Assembly: GCF_030815125.1 (NCBI RefSeq)
Contig: NZ_JAUSWH010000004.1
Span: 1-64,000, forward strand
Source: Allorhizobium paknamense
GTDB lineage: Bacteria; Pseudomonadota; Alphaproteobacteria; Rhizobiales; Rhizobiaceae
Direction: 5' to 3'
DNA length: 64,000 bases
The notes below the pieces were generated by a model. It worked only from the letters and a program-made list of their open reading frames with translations, was not told the origin of the DNA and did not search any database. Every line of letters starts with the position of its first letter. Position 1 is the stretch's first letter. Positions 47,004 to 57,397 of the stretch are shown here, one piece after another. The position numbers and the translations under genes are program-made.

Positions 47004-47725
47004 CGACACCGGATCAGAGCAAGGGAGATCGCTCGCGGGACGAAGTTCTGGCGGGCGAATATGTGCTGGGCGTGCTGGGCGCGGAGGAGCGCCGGCAGGT
47101 CGAGGACAGGTTGCGCAAGGATCGGCAATTTGCCGCGATCGTGCACCGATGGGAGGAAAATCTCTCCGACTTCAACGAGGATTACGGCGTGGAACTGCCG
47201 CCGCCCGAGGCGTTTGCCAAGGTAGAGGCAAAGCTTTCCCCTCGTGCGCCCCGTTCCGGCCTTGCCTTCCGGTTTGCCGATCTTTGGAATTCTTTGGCCT
47301 TCTGGCGCGGCATTGCCCTTGTCAGCCTGATCGGGATTGCAAGTTTTGCCGGGGTGGAATTCGGGCTTTGGGAAAGCCGGTTCTCCGCACCGCCGATGGT
47401 GGCCGATTTGCAGGCGGAGGATGCCGCTATTTCGCTGGTGGCGCGTTTCGACCGTATCAGCGGCAAGCTGAAGGTGACGCCGGTTGCTGCGACCGCTCCG
47501 CAGAAGAAGTCGCTGGAGCTTTGGGTGATCGATGGCAGCAAGCCTGCCCGGTCGCTGGGCGTCCTGCCGCAAAGCGGCGAGGGTGAGGTGATCGTGCCCG
47601 ACAGCCTGCGGCGGCAGGTCAAGGAAGGGGTGGTCTTTGCCGTCAGCGTCGAACCCTTTGGCGGCTCGCCCACCGGCAGCGCCACCGGGCCGGTGATTGC
47701 ATCGGGAACCCTGCACGGCTTGTAA
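47000..47725 (+). CDS. Anti-sigma factor, RskA-like
   Basis: A 241-aa membrane protein from the ATG at 47000. The cytoplasmic N-terminus (residues 1-60) has the RskA pattern LAGEYVLGVLGAEERRQVED and no zinc-binding His/Cys set. One membrane helix (about 102-122: WRGIALVSLIGIASFAGVEF) precedes a periplasmic C-terminal domain (LELWVIDGSKPARSLGVLP, VFAVSVEPFGGSPTGSATGP) of the anti-sigma-K type. It likely holds the sigma factor inactive until an envelope signal. Confidence 0.9.
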   Translation: MTTPDQSKGDRSRDEVLAGEYVLGVLGAEERRQVEDRLRKDRQFAAIVHRWEENLSDFNEDYGVELPPPEAFAKVEAKLSPRAPRSGLAFRFADLWNSLAFWRGIALVSLIGIASFAGVEFGLWESRFSAPPMVADLQAEDAAISLVARFDRISGKLKVTPVAATAPQKKSLELWVIDGSKPARSLGVLPQSGEGEVIVPDSLRRQVKEGVVFAVSVEPFGGSPTGSATGPVIASGTLHGL

Positions 47726-47743
47726 ATTTTTTTTCGATCGAGG

Positions 47744-47772
47744 TGAAACTCTTTCTGGAAAGCGCTCGTCCT
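47744..47772 (+). promoter_or_regulatory. ECF-type promoter candidate before the fasciclin gene
   Basis: TGAAAC (47744) and CGTCCT (47767) are separated by 17 bp, matching the general -35 (GGAAC/TGAAAC) and -10 (CGTC) of ECF promoters. It is 85 bp before the fasciclin gene and right after the sigma/anti-sigma pair. Confidence 0.45.
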
Positions 47773-47856
47773 TAAGGTCAGTTCCGGCGCGGTGGTGGTG
47801 GCCAGTGCTCCACCCACGCGGAACAGGACCAACGAAACAGGAAGAGGAAGTCATCC

Positions 47857-48414
47857 ATGAAGAAGACCGGTTTTCGCCTGATCGCCATCGCCTCCCTCGT
47901 TGCCGCCCTGAGCGGAACGGCTCTCGCCAAGAACCCCATGGTGGGCGGAGCCGCCATGTATGAAAACAAGAACATCGTGGAAAATGCCGCCAACTCCAAG
48001 GATCACACCACGCTGGTGGCGGCCGTGAAGGCAGCCGGCCTGGTGGGTACGCTGGAAGGCAAGGGCCCCTTCACCGTGTTTGCCCCCACCAACGAAGCCT
48101 TTGAGAAGCTGCCCAAGGGCACGGTGGAAACGCTGCTGAAGCCGGAAAACAAGGAAAAGCTGACCAAGGTTCTCACCTGCCATGTCGTGGCTGCCGATGC
48201 CATGTCGAGCGCCATTGCCAAGATGATCAAGGATGACGGCGGCGAGCACGACGTGAAGACCGTGGGCGGCTGCATTCTGAAGGCAAAGGAAAAGGGTGGC
48301 AAGATCACCCTGACGGATGAAAACGGCGGCGTGGCCCATGTCACCATTGCCGATGTCAAGCAGTCCAACGGCGTGATCCACGTCATCGACAAGGTCCTGC
48401 TGCCGAAGATGTAA
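47857..48414 (+). CDS. Secreted fasciclin (FAS1) domain protein
   Basis: A 185-aa protein with signal peptide (LIAIASLVAALSGTALA) and one FAS1 domain (about 35-183): DHTTLVAAVKAAGLVGTLEG, GPFTVFAPTNEAFEKLPKGT, YHVV-like LTCHVVAADAM, and SNGVIHVIDKVLLPKM. Two Cys (in LTCHVV and GGCILKA) may pair. FAS1 proteins mediate adhesion; the rhizobial homologue Nex18 is symbiosis-expressed. GGAAGAGGAAG precedes the ATG. Likely in the regulon of the adjacent sigma factor. Confidence 0.93.
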   Translation: MKKTGFRLIAIASLVAALSGTALAKNPMVGGAAMYENKNIVENAANSKDHTTLVAAVKAAGLVGTLEGKGPFTVFAPTNEAFEKLPKGTVETLLKPENKEKLTKVLTCHVVAADAMSSAIAKMIKDDGGEHDVKTVGGCILKAKEKGGKITLTDENGGVAHVTIADVKQSNGVIHVIDKVLLPKM

Positions 48415-48476
48415 GGCAGATCAGACCCGGCGCACGTGGCCGTCTGGACCATCGTCACGCTTGACGGCCCGGGCTC

Positions 48477-48638
48477 ATCAAGGCGAAGAGCGCAATCCCA
48501 TCTTCGCCTTGATGCAATTTTCGATCACCTGCATAATTTTACCCTTAAATCCAAATGGATTTAAGGGTAAAATTATGCAGGTGATTTAAAGCGCACCAGC
48601 GAATCTTTGTGCGCCATATATGGCGCACGGCGCTGTAA
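48477..48638. repeat. Composite: AAGGCGAAGA hairpin, long CTGCATAATTTT hairpin, GTGCGCC palindrome
   Basis: CATCAAGGCGAAGA at 48477 pairs with 48501-48514. The long hairpin 48524-48585 has perfect 29-bp arms and a 4-nt loop (arm begins ATCACCTGCATAATTTTACC). The third unit 48599-48638 has a perfect 20-bp palindrome core GTGCGCCATATATGGCGCAC (48609-48628). The remaining gap to apaG (48639-48859) shows no gene. Confidence 0.9.
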
Positions 48639-48859
48639 TGCCTGCGAGCAATCTCGCTTCATGCTCCGTTTGTCATCGCGGCTCTTCGCGCCGAACGGAA
48701 TTTCACGTCAAGTCCGGTTTTTTCACCAATAATTAACCCCTTTTCCATCCTAGAATAATCATTGCCGCGGCGCTGCGGTGAGCGTAAAAAAACCGTAAAT
48801 TTTGACAGTGATCGGTCTTGCCGATGTATGCTTATGAAAGCATGAAGAGAGCCCCGCAT

Positions 48860-49252
48860 ATGTACCGCGCCTTAACCCGGGACATCGAGGTCAGCGTTGA
48901 ACCCTATTACCTGCCGGACCAGTCGGATCCGGAGGATAGCCGCTATGTCTGGGGTTACCGCGTTGTGATCACCAATCATTCCGATGTGCCGGTACGGCTG
49001 ATGCATCGTTATTGGCATATCACCGACCAGAACGGACAGGTGGACGAGGTCAGCGGCCCCGGCGTGATCGGCGAACAGCCAAGGCTGGTGCCAGGCGAAA
49101 CCTATGAATATTCCTCGGGCTGCCCGCTGGATACGCCCTCCGGCATGATGTTCGGCCATTACCAGATGGAAACCGATGCCGGAGAGATGTTCGACGTGGC
49201 CATTCCAGCCTTTTCGCTGGACACGCCCGACCTGCGCCGCGTGCTAAACTGA
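48860..49252 (+). CDS. apaG: Co2+/Mg2+ efflux-associated protein ApaG
   Basis: A 130-aa ApaG. The fold is fibronectin III-like. Conserved [60 protein letters not shown] and [20 protein letters not shown]. The start at 48860 (GAAGAGA nine bases upstream) matches the family. Biochemical role is uncertain. Its last 9 bp overlap the convergent treZ end. Confidence 0.95.
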   Translation: MYRALTRDIEVSVEPYYLPDQSDPEDSRYVWGYRVVITNHSDVPVRLMHRYWHITDQNGQVDEVSGPGVIGEQPRLVPGETYEYSSGCPLDTPSGMMFGHYQMETDAGEMFDVAIPAFSLDTPDLRRVLN

Positions 49253-51031
49253 CGCAACGGGCGTCAAGGTCCACTGAACCGCCCAAGCGCCCATCCGGCC
49301 TTCCGTGACGCCCTCATTGCTCCAGAGCGGGTCACCTTGCGGACGCTCCTTCACCATCACATCCTCTGCCGAAAGATTCGCAAAGAGCGAAAGCAGGCTG
49401 CCATCACCCAGCCACCACTCGACACGAAGCAGACCGCCTTCTACGGAAAACTGTGCGGCACGCCCGCCTATGCCCTTCAGCCGGGGGACGATTTCCGTGT
49501 GCCGGAGGCCGATCAACGTCTGATAAAGCGCCAGAGCCGCTGCCTGCTCAGGCAGATTTCTCTCTTCCCAATTCAGCTTGGCGGAATAAAAGGTTGTATC
49601 AGCCACCGGATCTGGCGTGGATTTGGCGCTTTCCTCGTCGAAACCCGGCAGGCGCGCCAGTTCCTTGCGGCGGCCTTGCCGCACCTTTTCGTTCAGTTCG
49701 TCGTCAAACTGGCAGAAGAAGGGAAAGGGGGTTGAGGCCTGCCATTCCTCGCCCATGAAGATCATGGGAATCTGCGGCGCCAGCAGATAGACCGCAGCCA
49801 GTGCCGCCGTTGCCTGCGGTGAAGCCACCTCGAAAATCCGGTCACCCCAGGCACGATTTCCCACCTGGTCATGGTTTTGGATGAAGGAAATGAAGGCCGT
49901 CGGCGGCAGATGCGCGCTGGCACCCCCGCGCTCGGAGCCGCGATAGGGCATGACCTCACCTTGATAGACGAAGCCTTCCGCCAGCGCCCGGCCGATCTGC
50001 GGCAGCCCCTCGGCGAAGTCGGCGTAATAGCCGAAATCCTCTCCGGTCGAAGCCACATGCAGCACATGATGAATGTCGTCATTCCATTGCGCCGTGTAAA
50101 GCGAAGGCTGGCCATCGGCCTCCCGCTCCAGAAGCGCGGGGTTGTTTTCCTCGTTCTCGACAATCAGGTGCACATGCCGGTCCGGGGCGGCTGCCCGGAG
50201 GCGCCGCGCCATTTCCGTCAGCAAATGCTCCTTGCTGTCATCCTCGATGGCATGGACGGCATCGAAGCGCAGGCCATCGGCCCGAAAATCCGTGATCCAA
50301 TAGAGCGCATTGCCAATGGCCCATTCCCGCACGGCCTGCGACCCCTCGCCATCATAATTGATGCCTTCACCCCAGGTGCTCTTGTGCTTCTCGGTGAAGA
50401 TCGGCGCATAGACAGGCAGGTAATTTCCGTCCGGACCGAGATGATTATAGACCACATCGATAAAGACCTGGATGCCGCGCGCATGGGCAGCATCGATCAG
50501 TTCCGCCAGTTCCTCCGGGCGGCCATAGCTGCTGTCCGGAGCATAGGGCAGCACCCCGTCATAGCCCCAGTTCCACGGGCCTCTGAAATCGCTGAGAGGC
50601 ATGAGTTGAATGGCGGTGACGCCAAGCGACGCCAGATGATCCAGCCGCCCCATGGCGCCGCGATAAGTGCCTTCCGGGGTGAACGTGCCGAGATGGAGCT
50701 CGTAGATCACCGTCTCTTCCCAGGGCCTGCCCTGCCAATCGACAGTCTTCCAGTTGAAGCGGGTGTCGATCACCTCGCTTGGTCCATGCACATCCTCCGG
50801 CTGGAAGCGGGAGCCCGGGTCCGGCACGGCCAGATCGCCAATATGAAAGCGGTAGCGCGTGCCCGCTCCAACCCCTTCAACACGCAAGCGATGCCACCCG
50901 TCATCTCCCCTCTGCATCGGCAGGGGTTGGCGGTCTTCGATCTGAAGCAGCACCTCCTCCTTCAAGGGAGCCCAAAGGCGGAAATCCACACCCGTGTCAT
51001 GGAGCGAAGGACCGAAGGCAGGCGATGTCAT
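49244..51031 (-). CDS. treZ: Malto-oligosyltrehalose trehalohydrolase
   Basis: A 595-aa GH13 enzyme that releases trehalose from maltooligosyl-trehalose. It has an N-terminal E-set domain ([20 protein letters not shown]), then (beta/alpha)8 barrel motifs [39 protein letters not shown], nucleophile in [11 protein letters not shown], acid in [10 protein letters not shown], and [16 protein letters not shown]. The ATG at 51031 has GAGG upstream. The usual partner treY is not in the window, which is unusual for a two-enzyme path. Confidence 0.94.
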   Translation of the reverse strand: MTSPAFGPSLHDTGVDFRLWAPLKEEVLLQIEDRQPLPMQRGDDGWHRLRVEGVGAGTRYRFHIGDLAVPDPGSRFQPEDVHGPSEVIDTRFNWKTVDWQGRPWEETVIYELHLGTFTPEGTYRGAMGRLDHLASLGVTAIQLMPLSDFRGPWNWGYDGVLPYAPDSSYGRPEELAELIDAAHARGIQVFIDVVYNHLGPDGNYLPVYAPIFTEKHKSTWGEGINYDGEGSQAVREWAIGNALYWITDFRADGLRFDAVHAIEDDSKEHLLTEMARRLRAAAPDRHVHLIVENEENNPALLEREADGQPSLYTAQWNDDIHHVLHVASTGEDFGYYADFAEGLPQIGRALAEGFVYQGEVMPYRGSERGGASAHLPPTAFISFIQNHDQVGNRAWGDRIFEVASPQATAALAAVYLLAPQIPMIFMGEEWQASTPFPFFCQFDDELNEKVRQGRRKELARLPGFDEESAKSTPDPVADTTFYSAKLNWEERNLPEQAAALALYQTLIGLRHTEIVPRLKGIGGRAAQFSVEGGLLRVEWWLGDGSLLSLFANLSAEDVMVKERPQGDPLWSNEGVTEGRMGAWAVQWTLTPVASV

Positions 51032-51150
51032 GGGAACCTCTTGAACCGGCAGCAATCACAAAGGCATGGCGGGCTGCCGTGCCAGCGTGAACAGCGCGCG
51101 GCGGCGAATGTTCCCCTGCTTAAGAAAAAACCGGGCTTTACAGTGTTTCT

Positions 51151-51256
51151 AGAGCATGTCGCGCAAAAGTGTGCAGCGGTTTTGCGATAACGACATGCGT
51201 TAAACCAAGAACGTAAAGCACGTTGCATGAGGCTGATAAGCCGCAACGTGGTTTAG
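51151..51256 (+). repeat. RIME-like element, copy 2
   Basis: Near-identical to 94-200 in the same orientation (GCATGTCGCGCAAAAGTGTG to GCCGCAACGTGGTTTAG). Lies in the 359-bp gap (51032-51390) between treZ and the chemoreceptor gene. Confidence 0.85.
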
Positions 51257-51347
51257 AAAAAGTGGGAACCGGTTTTCGGTCTGGAAATGCTTAAAAACAA
51301 AGAGCTGGAGTGTTACCGTGGTTCTATGAAACACGGTAACACTCCAG
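51257..51347. repeat. GGAACCGGTTTTC element followed by a 16-bp-arm hairpin
   Basis: AAAGTGGGAACCGGTTTTCG, GTCTGGAAATGC (51257-51292) is a half copy of the common family fused to the RIME-like element. Then CTGGAGTGTTACCGTG (51305-51320) pairs perfectly with 51332-51347; this hairpin could terminate the chemoreceptor transcript (minus strand) but has no T-run. Confidence 0.75.
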
Positions 51348-51390
51348 CCCGATTTTCTTGTTCAGGACCGTTCTTCGGAAAGGAAAGAGA

Positions 51391-53328
51391 TCAGAACTCT
51401 TCCCAGTGATCCTGTGCAACCGCGGCATTGCCGTGGCTGACGGGGGCACTGGCACGGCGGACCGGAGCGGCGGGGCGGGACGCCGGGGCCGGACGGGCAG
51501 CGGGTGCCGATGCGGCCTGGGCGGTCTGGCTTGAAAGTCGCGATGCTTCGGCTCCAGTGCGGAACTGGGCCAGCAACTCCGCCAGACGGCGGCTTTCCTG
51601 GGCAAGGCCGGCACCGGCTGCGTTCATTTCTTCCACCATCGCGGCATTCTGCTGGGTGGCGTGGTCCATATGGTTGACGGCGGTATTCACCTCCGCAAGG
51701 CCGGACGCCTGCTCCTGGGCGGCCGAGGCAATCGCATCCATATGGTGGTTCATGTCCTCGACCACCTTGGCGATGGTGGAAAGACCTTCGCCGGTATCGT
51801 TGACGAGCTTGACGCCTTCGCTGACAGCGGCTTCGGAATTGCCGATCAGCGCCTTGATTTCCTTGGCGGCCCCGGCGGAGCGCTGTGCGAGTTCACGCAC
51901 TTCCTGGGCAACTACCGCAAAGCCCTTGCCGGCTTCACCGGCACGCGCGGCTTCGACACCGGCGTTCAGCGCCAGCAGGTTCGTCTGGAAGGCGATCTCG
52001 TCGATCACCCCGATGATCTGGCTGATCTGGCGCGAGGCATGTTCAATGCGTTCCATGGCGGAGACGGCATTGTTAACGACCACGGCAGAGTGTTCGGCAT
52101 GCTGGCGGGCATTCTGCACAAGGCTGCGGGCCTCGCCGGTGCGCTTGGAAGTCGCCTGCACGTTGGAGGTGATTTCCTCGAGCGCCGCAGCCGTTTCTTC
52201 AAGAGACGCCGCCTGCTGCTCGGTGCGCTTGGCGAGATTGTCGGAAGCCTGGGAAATTTCGCCGCTGCCATTGGCAACGCCCTGACCCACCTGCCCCATG
52301 GCCAGCAGCACGGAGCGCAACTGGCTGACGGAGGTGTTGAAGTCATGGCGCAACGCTTCGAATTGCGGCGCAAAGTTCTGGTCGATCTCGCAAAGCAGGT
52401 CGCAGGCGGCAAGACGCTTCAAGGCGGCGGCCAGCGAGCCGGTGGCTTCGTTCAGGCGGCGCTCGGCATCCTCTTCGGCGCGGCGTTGCACTTCGATGCG
52501 CTCACGCTCGGCATTCTGCCGGTTAACCTCGGCTTCCTGCTCCAGCTTCACCTTGGCCACGGCCGACTGGCGCATGACTTCGACGGCGCCTGCCATTTCA
52601 CCGATTTCATCCTTGCGATGTGCATCCGGCACCGTCACGTCCAGCTTGCCGTCGACGATGTTCAGCATAACCCGGGTCATGCGGGTGACAGGCTTGGAGA
52701 CGCTGGAAATGATCCAGACTGCGAAAGCCGCCATCAGCACCACGCCGGCGATGATAAAGCCAAGCGTAAAGGCGGAAGAGCGGTCGAAGGCGGATTGGGC
52801 GGCGGCAGCCGATTGCGCAGCCCCCTCGTCGCTCAGCTTGATCACCTCGCCAAGGGCGACAAAGCAATCGACCAGCGGCTGACGGGCGGGCGCGATGGCA
52901 GCCACGGCGCTCGCACGATCATTGGCGGCAACGGCGTCCATGATTTTCTGGCGGGCCTGCAGGTAAAGGGCCCATTTCGCCTCGAAATTCGACCAAAGCT
53001 GCTTTTCACGGTCGGTTTTGAAGGTGGCGCGCAAATCGGCATAGGATTTCGGGATAGCCGCATCCATCTCCACGAATTCGTCATCCAGGCCTTTGATTTC
53101 GGCGGGATCGACGGCAATCGTCTTGCGGATGGTGGTGGTGTGGTAGCGCAGCAAGGTAAACTGGACACCGTCCAGCTTCGACTGGCGCGGCATCCAGACC
53201 TGCCTCGTATCCGAGGCTGCGGAAAAGACCACGGAAATCTGGCTGTAGCCGAAGATGCCGAGCGCAACAACCAGCGCAATGGCGGCCCCGGCCATGACCA
53301 TCAAACGGGCGGAAATTCTCAAATTCAT
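51391..53328 (-). CDS. Methyl-accepting chemotaxis protein with C-terminal tether
   Basis: A 645-aa transducer from the ATG at 53328 ([19 protein letters not shown] upstream). Membrane segments are near residues 10-30 and 190-212 with a four-helix-bundle periplasmic sensor between ([20 protein letters not shown]). HAMP ([20 protein letters not shown]) and a second HAMP-like unit precede the signalling domain ([20 protein letters not shown]). It ends in an Ala/Pro-rich linker and HWEEF, a CheR/CheB-binding-type pentapeptide. Ligand unknown. Confidence 0.93.
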   Translation of the reverse strand: MNLRISARLMVMAGAAIALVVALGIFGYSQISVVFSAASDTRQVWMPRQSKLDGVQFTLLRYHTTTIRKTIAVDPAEIKGLDDEFVEMDAAIPKSYADLRATFKTDREKQLWSNFEAKWALYLQARQKIMDAVAANDRASAVAAIAPARQPLVDCFVALGEVIKLSDEGAAQSAAAAQSAFDRSSAFTLGFIIAGVVLMAAFAVWIISSVSKPVTRMTRVMLNIVDGKLDVTVPDAHRKDEIGEMAGAVEVMRQSAVAKVKLEQEAEVNRQNAERERIEVQRRAEEDAERRLNEATGSLAAALKRLAACDLLCEIDQNFAPQFEALRHDFNTSVSQLRSVLLAMGQVGQGVANGSGEISQASDNLAKRTEQQAASLEETAAALEEITSNVQATSKRTGEARSLVQNARQHAEHSAVVVNNAVSAMERIEHASRQISQIIGVIDEIAFQTNLLALNAGVEAARAGEAGKGFAVVAQEVRELAQRSAGAAKEIKALIGNSEAAVSEGVKLVNDTGEGLSTIAKVVEDMNHHMDAIASAAQEQASGLAEVNTAVNHMDHATQQNAAMVEEMNAAGAGLAQESRRLAELLAQFRTGAEASRLSSQTAQAASAPAARPAPASRPAAPVRRASAPVSHGNAAVAQDHWEEF

Positions 53329-53514
53329 GGAAAAGCCTCGGAAGAGCCATGTTGAAGAAACTACACCCGAGATTGAATCATCAAAAAATAAATTAAGAAT
53401 GAAAGCATGCGTTTTCGGGACAAAGACGTTGCAATACGGGACTCCCGCAGAATTTGAGGGATCGGTGGCCGACGGCACGGCCACCAATACTCCATTCAAA
53501 ATACAATTACAGGT

Positions 53515-54393
53515 TTAAACGGCAGCTTCCATCTCATGCTCGTAGTAGCGGGCAATGATGGTCCAGGCCTCTTCCGCCGTTTCCACGAAGTTCAGAAGAT
53601 TGACGTCTTCCGGCGCGATCGTCCCGAATTCGGCCAGCGAATCGAAATCGATGATGCGATGCCAGAATTCCTTCCCGAACAGGATCAGCGGAATGGGGGC
53701 CATGCGCTTGGTCTGGATCAGCGTGACGGCTTCGAAAAACTCGTCCAGCGTGCCGAAGCCGCCAGGGAAGATGACGATCGCCTTGGCCCGCATCAGGAAA
53801 TGCATTTTGCGGATGGCGAAATAGTGGAAATTGAAAGAAAGCTCGGGCGTGACGTAAGGGTTCGGCGCCTGCTCGTGCGGCAGCACGATATTGAGTGCGA
53901 TGGTCGGCGCGCCGACATCGGCGGCCCCGCGATTGCCCGCCTCCATCACGCCGGGACCACCGCCGGTCACAACCACATATTCATGATAATCGAAGCGGGC
54001 GGCCTGACGGCTGCATAATTGTGCAAAACGGCGCGCCTCGTCATAGAAGACCGACGCCGCCTCGAGATTGCGCCGCTGGACCTCGTTGCGGGCGGCCCAG
54101 GCCGCCTGGCCGGGCGCGGGAATGCGCGCGCCGCCGAACATGACAACCGTGGATTTGATGCCCTTTTCCGCCAGGATCATTTCCGGCTTCAGCAATTCCA
54201 GTTGCAGGCGCACGGGGCGCAATTCCTCGCGGCAAAGAAAATCCTCATCCGCATAGGCCAGACGGTAGGAAGGCGATTCTGTCTGAGGGGTCTTCGGCAC
54301 CACGGCCGCGCTCTGCCGGTCCGTATGGCTGTCCTTCAGCGGGTCCCAGGCCCCGTCACTCTTGCGGCGTTTTCCATTGCGCAGTCTCGCCAT
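53515..54393 (-). CDS. LOG-family (TIGR00730) Rossmann-fold protein
   Basis: A 292-aa protein of the Lonely Guy/lysine-decarboxylase-like family. It shows VVMFGGARIPAPG, VVTGGGPGVMEAGNRGA and PGGFGTLDEFFEAVTLIQT. Family members hydrolyse cytokinin or purine nucleotide 5'-monophosphates to free base. It is longer at the N-terminus (about 90 residues) than plant-type LOG. No operon partner. Substrate is inference. Confidence 0.87.
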   Translation of the reverse strand: MARLRNGKRRKSDGAWDPLKDSHTDRQSAAVVPKTPQTESPSYRLAYADEDFLCREELRPVRLQLELLKPEMILAEKGIKSTVVMFGGARIPAPGQAAWAARNEVQRRNLEAASVFYDEARRFAQLCSRQAARFDYHEYVVVTGGGPGVMEAGNRGAADVGAPTIALNIVLPHEQAPNPYVTPELSFNFHYFAIRKMHFLMRAKAIVIFPGGFGTLDEFFEAVTLIQTKRMAPIPLILFGKEFWHRIIDFDSLAEFGTIAPEDVNLLNFVETAEEAWTIIARYYEHEMEAAV

Positions 54394-54570
54394 TGCCCTG
54401 GCCTTTCATCACTTTGTCATTTTGGGCCGCAGAATGCTGCGGTCATCACATATTTCATCCCGAAGCCGGTTCCGGTTTTCAGAAGAATGCAGTAGATCAG
54501 AGCCACAGCGACCCCATGCAAACCAAGGCAACGGATATTCACGTTAGCCAAGGAAGTTTAAGGAAATCTC

Positions 54571-55419
54571 ATGAGCGATACCGCCTCTCTCCAGACCGTG
54601 ATCGAAACCGCCTTCGACAATCGCGACAGCATCAACACCGCCACCCGTGGCGAGGTGCGCGATGCCGTCAACGAGGCGCTGGCCCTTCTGGACCAGGGCA
54701 AGGCGCGCGTTGCCACGAAGGGCGAGGATGGTCAGTGGACAGTGCATCAATGGCTGAAAAAAGCCGTTCTCCTGTCTTTCCGTCTCAATGACATGGAAGT
54801 GATCAAGGGCGGCCCGGGCACGTCCACCTGGTGGGACAAGGTGCCTTCCAAATTCGAGGGCTGGGGCGAGAACCAGTTCCGCGCCGCAGGCTTCCGCGCC
54901 GTGCCCAATGCGGTGGTGCGCCACTCCGCCTATATCGCGCCGAACGTCATTCTCATGCCCTCCTTCGTCAATCTCGGCGCCTATGTCGGGGAAGGCACCA
55001 TGGTCGACACCTGGGCAACCGTCGGTTCCTGCGCCCAGATCGGCAAGCATGTGCACCTGTCGGGCGGCGTCGGCATCGGCGGCGTGCTGGAGCCGATGCA
55101 GGCAGGCCCCACCATCATCGAGGACAATTGCTTCATCGGCGCGCGCTCGGAAGTGGTGGAAGGCTGCATCATCCGCGAGGGCTCGGTGCTGGGCATGGGC
55201 GTCTATATCGGTAAATCCACCAAGATCGTCGATCGCGCCACCGGCGAGGTCATGTATGGCGAAGTTCCGCCCTATTCCGTCGTCGTTGCCGGCACCATGC
55301 CGGGCAAGCCGCTACCGAATGGCGAGCCCGGCCCCAGCCTCTACTGCGCCGTCATCGTCAAGCGCGTCGATGAAAAGACCCGCTCCAAGACCGGTATCAA
55401 CGAGTTGCTGCGCGATTGA
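54571..55419 (+). CDS. dapD: Tetrahydrodipicolinate N-succinyltransferase
   Basis: A 282-aa enzyme of the succinyl route to diaminopimelate and lysine. It has [20 protein letters not shown], the WWDKVP segment and a left-handed beta-helix of hexapeptide repeats ([20 protein letters not shown] to [20 protein letters not shown]). The ATG is preceded by AAGGAAATCTC. dapE follows 108 bp on, so the two likely form one operon. Confidence 0.96.
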   Translation: MSDTASLQTVIETAFDNRDSINTATRGEVRDAVNEALALLDQGKARVATKGEDGQWTVHQWLKKAVLLSFRLNDMEVIKGGPGTSTWWDKVPSKFEGWGENQFRAAGFRAVPNAVVRHSAYIAPNVILMPSFVNLGAYVGEGTMVDTWATVGSCAQIGKHVHLSGGVGIGGVLEPMQAGPTIIEDNCFIGARSEVVEGCIIREGSVLGMGVYIGKSTKIVDRATGEVMYGEVPPYSVVVAGTMPGKPLPNGEPGPSLYCAVIVKRVDEKTRSKTGINELLRD

Positions 55420-55527
55420 TCCAGTACACGGGCGTCGTCCATCGCTATACGGCAACGGGGAAGCCCGTTTCCGTATGACGGAACAGGATGACGCCCCCTC
55501 TCCTCCCCTTTTTCGATAAAGAATGCC

Positions 55528-56727
55528 ATGTCCGCTTTCGCCACCGATCCCGTCGCCAATCTGCAAACGCTGATCCGTTGCCCCTCCGTAACCCCTGCCG
55601 AAGGCGGGGCGCTTTCGGCTCTGGCTGCCATGCTGGAGCCGCTGGGCTTCACGGTTTCCCGTGTCATGGCTGAGGAAGAGGGCACGCCGGATATCGAAAA
55701 CCTCTATGCCCGGCATGGCGCAAGCGGCCCGCACCTGATGTTTGCCGGTCACACCGACGTGGTGCCGGTGGGCGATGAGGCGGCCTGGAGCCATCCGCCC
55801 TTTGCCGCCGCCATTGCCGGGAACATGCTCTATGGCCGCGGTGCTGTCGACATGAAGGGCGGCATTGCCTGCTTCGTTGCCGCCGTCGCCCGGGTCATCG
55901 AGAAGAATGGCGCGCTTCCCGGCTCGCTGTCCTTCCTCATCACCGGCGACGAGGAAGGCCCTGCGATCAACGGCACCATCAAGCTGCTGCAATGGGCGGC
56001 GGAAAAGGGCGAGCGCTGGGATGCATGCCTGGTGGGAGAGCCGACCAATCCGGACCGGCTGGGCGATATGATCAAGATTGGCCGCCGCGGTTCACTCTCC
56101 GGCCTGTTGACGGTGCATGGCGTGCAGGGGCATGCGGCCTATCCGCATCTGGCCGACAATCCGGTGCGCGGCATCATCAAGCTCACGGAAGCGCTGATGC
56201 ATCCGGCCTTCGATGGCGGCACGGAGAATTTCCAGCCTTCCAATCTCGAGGTTACCACCATCGATGTCGGCAATGCCGCCACCAACGTCATTCCGGCCAA
56301 AGCGACGGCGAAATTCAACATCCGCTTCAATGACAGCTGGACGGTAGAGACGCTGCGGGCGGAAATCCTGCGGCGGCTGGAAAAGGCGGCGGCGGATGAA
56401 ACGCTGCGCCCCGGCCGTCAGCCGATCCGCTACGATATTCAATGGTCCGACCGCCCAAGCCATGTTTTCCTGACGAGAAGCGCAGCACTGATCGAAAGTC
56501 TCTCCGGCGCCATCACCCGCATTACCGGCAGAACGCCGGAGCTTTCGACCACGGGCGGCACGTCGGACGCCCGCTATATCAAAGATTACTGCCCGGTGGT
56601 GGAATTCGGCCTTGTCGGTCAGACCATGCATATGGTGGACGAGTGTGTGGCGGTGGCCGATCTGGAAAAGCTGACGGAGATCTATCAGGCATTCATCGAG
56701 GACTGGTTCCGCCATGCCGGGCTTTGA
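55528..56727 (+). CDS. dapE: Succinyl-diaminopimelate desuccinylase
   Basis: A 399-aa M20 metallohydrolase. Metal and catalytic motifs: [30 protein letters not shown] and [15 protein letters not shown], with dimerisation domain between. It removes succinate from N-succinyl-LL-diaminopimelate. The gene overlaps the next by 14 bp. Confidence 0.96.
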   Translation: MSAFATDPVANLQTLIRCPSVTPAEGGALSALAAMLEPLGFTVSRVMAEEEGTPDIENLYARHGASGPHLMFAGHTDVVPVGDEAAWSHPPFAAAIAGNMLYGRGAVDMKGGIACFVAAVARVIEKNGALPGSLSFLITGDEEGPAINGTIKLLQWAAEKGERWDACLVGEPTNPDRLGDMIKIGRRGSLSGLLTVHGVQGHAAYPHLADNPVRGIIKLTEALMHPAFDGGTENFQPSNLEVTTIDVGNAATNVIPAKATAKFNIRFNDSWTVETLRAEILRRLEKAAADETLRPGRQPIRYDIQWSDRPSHVFLTRSAALIESLSGAITRITGRTPELSTTGGTSDARYIKDYCPVVEFGLVGQTMHMVDECVAVADLEKLTEIYQAFIEDWFRHAGL

Positions 56728-57307
56728 GGAAGTCCGCATCTATCTCACGGGGCTGTGGCTGCTGCTGAGGGGGGAAAGTCAGGGATTTCGCTATCTCGAT
56801 CTCAGTCCGCGCGGTGTCAGCCGCTCCTTCTGGTCGGCGCTGTGGTCGCTGCCGGCCATGCTGGTTTCCTGGATGTGGTGGCGGCGGGCGCTGGTGGGCG
56901 AAGTGCCCGCCGAGCTTCTGGGCGGCGTGTTTTTCCTACGGATGATCATGCTGGAAGTGGCCAATTGGGTGGTGCCGCTGCTGATCGTCGCGGCGCTGAG
57001 CATTCCGCTGGGCATCGCCCGGCATTTCAACGCCATCGTCGTCACCAGCAACTGGCTGTCCCTGCCGATTGCCTATGGTTATGCGGTGCTGATTGCGCTG
57101 ACCGCGCTTCTGCCCGCTCTGGGGTCAGTCATCGTGCTGCTGTGGATGCTGTTGCTGATCGGCGTCGTGGTCGCGATCTTCCGGCTGCTGTTGGCCATCA
57201 TCGGCCCGCAGACCCTGCTGGTCTCGACACTGACCATGCTGTTGCTCGTCCCGGCCACCCTGCTCTCGGACTTCCTGGAGCGCTATCTCGACGTAGCGCC
57301 GCTTTAG
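56714..57307 (+). CDS. Hypothetical multi-spanning membrane protein after dapE
   Basis: A 197-aa protein with about five hydrophobic segments ([85 protein letters not shown]). Its ATG lies inside the end of dapE, so translation is coupled. The gene is conserved beside dapE in rhizobia as I recall, with no known function; a Yip1-like layout is possible. Confidence 0.75.
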   Translation: MPGFEEVRIYLTGLWLLLRGESQGFRYLDLSPRGVSRSFWSALWSLPAMLVSWMWWRRALVGEVPAELLGGVFFLRMIMLEVANWVVPLLIVAALSIPLGIARHFNAIVVTSNWLSLPIAYGYAVLIALTALLPALGSVIVLLWMLLLIGVVVAIFRLLLAIIGPQTLLVSTLTMLLLVPATLLSDFLERYLDVAPL

Positions 57308-57311
57308 AGTT

Positions 57312-57375
57312 TTCAAGCATTTCCGGACGGAAACCGCGAACCTTTGTGCGCCATATGTGGCGCACGGCGCTATAA
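57312..57375. repeat. Chimeric element: GCATTTCCGGACGG half plus GTGCGCC palindrome
   Basis: AAGCATTTCCGGACGGAAAC is the left half of the GGAAACCGGTT family. It is joined directly to GCGAACCTTTGTGCGCCATA ... GGCGCT, whose core GTGCGCCA/TGGCGCAC spans 57346-57365. Same second unit as at 48599-48638. Confidence 0.78.
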
Positions 57376-57397
57376 GCACTTTTCTCAGGACAATGCT

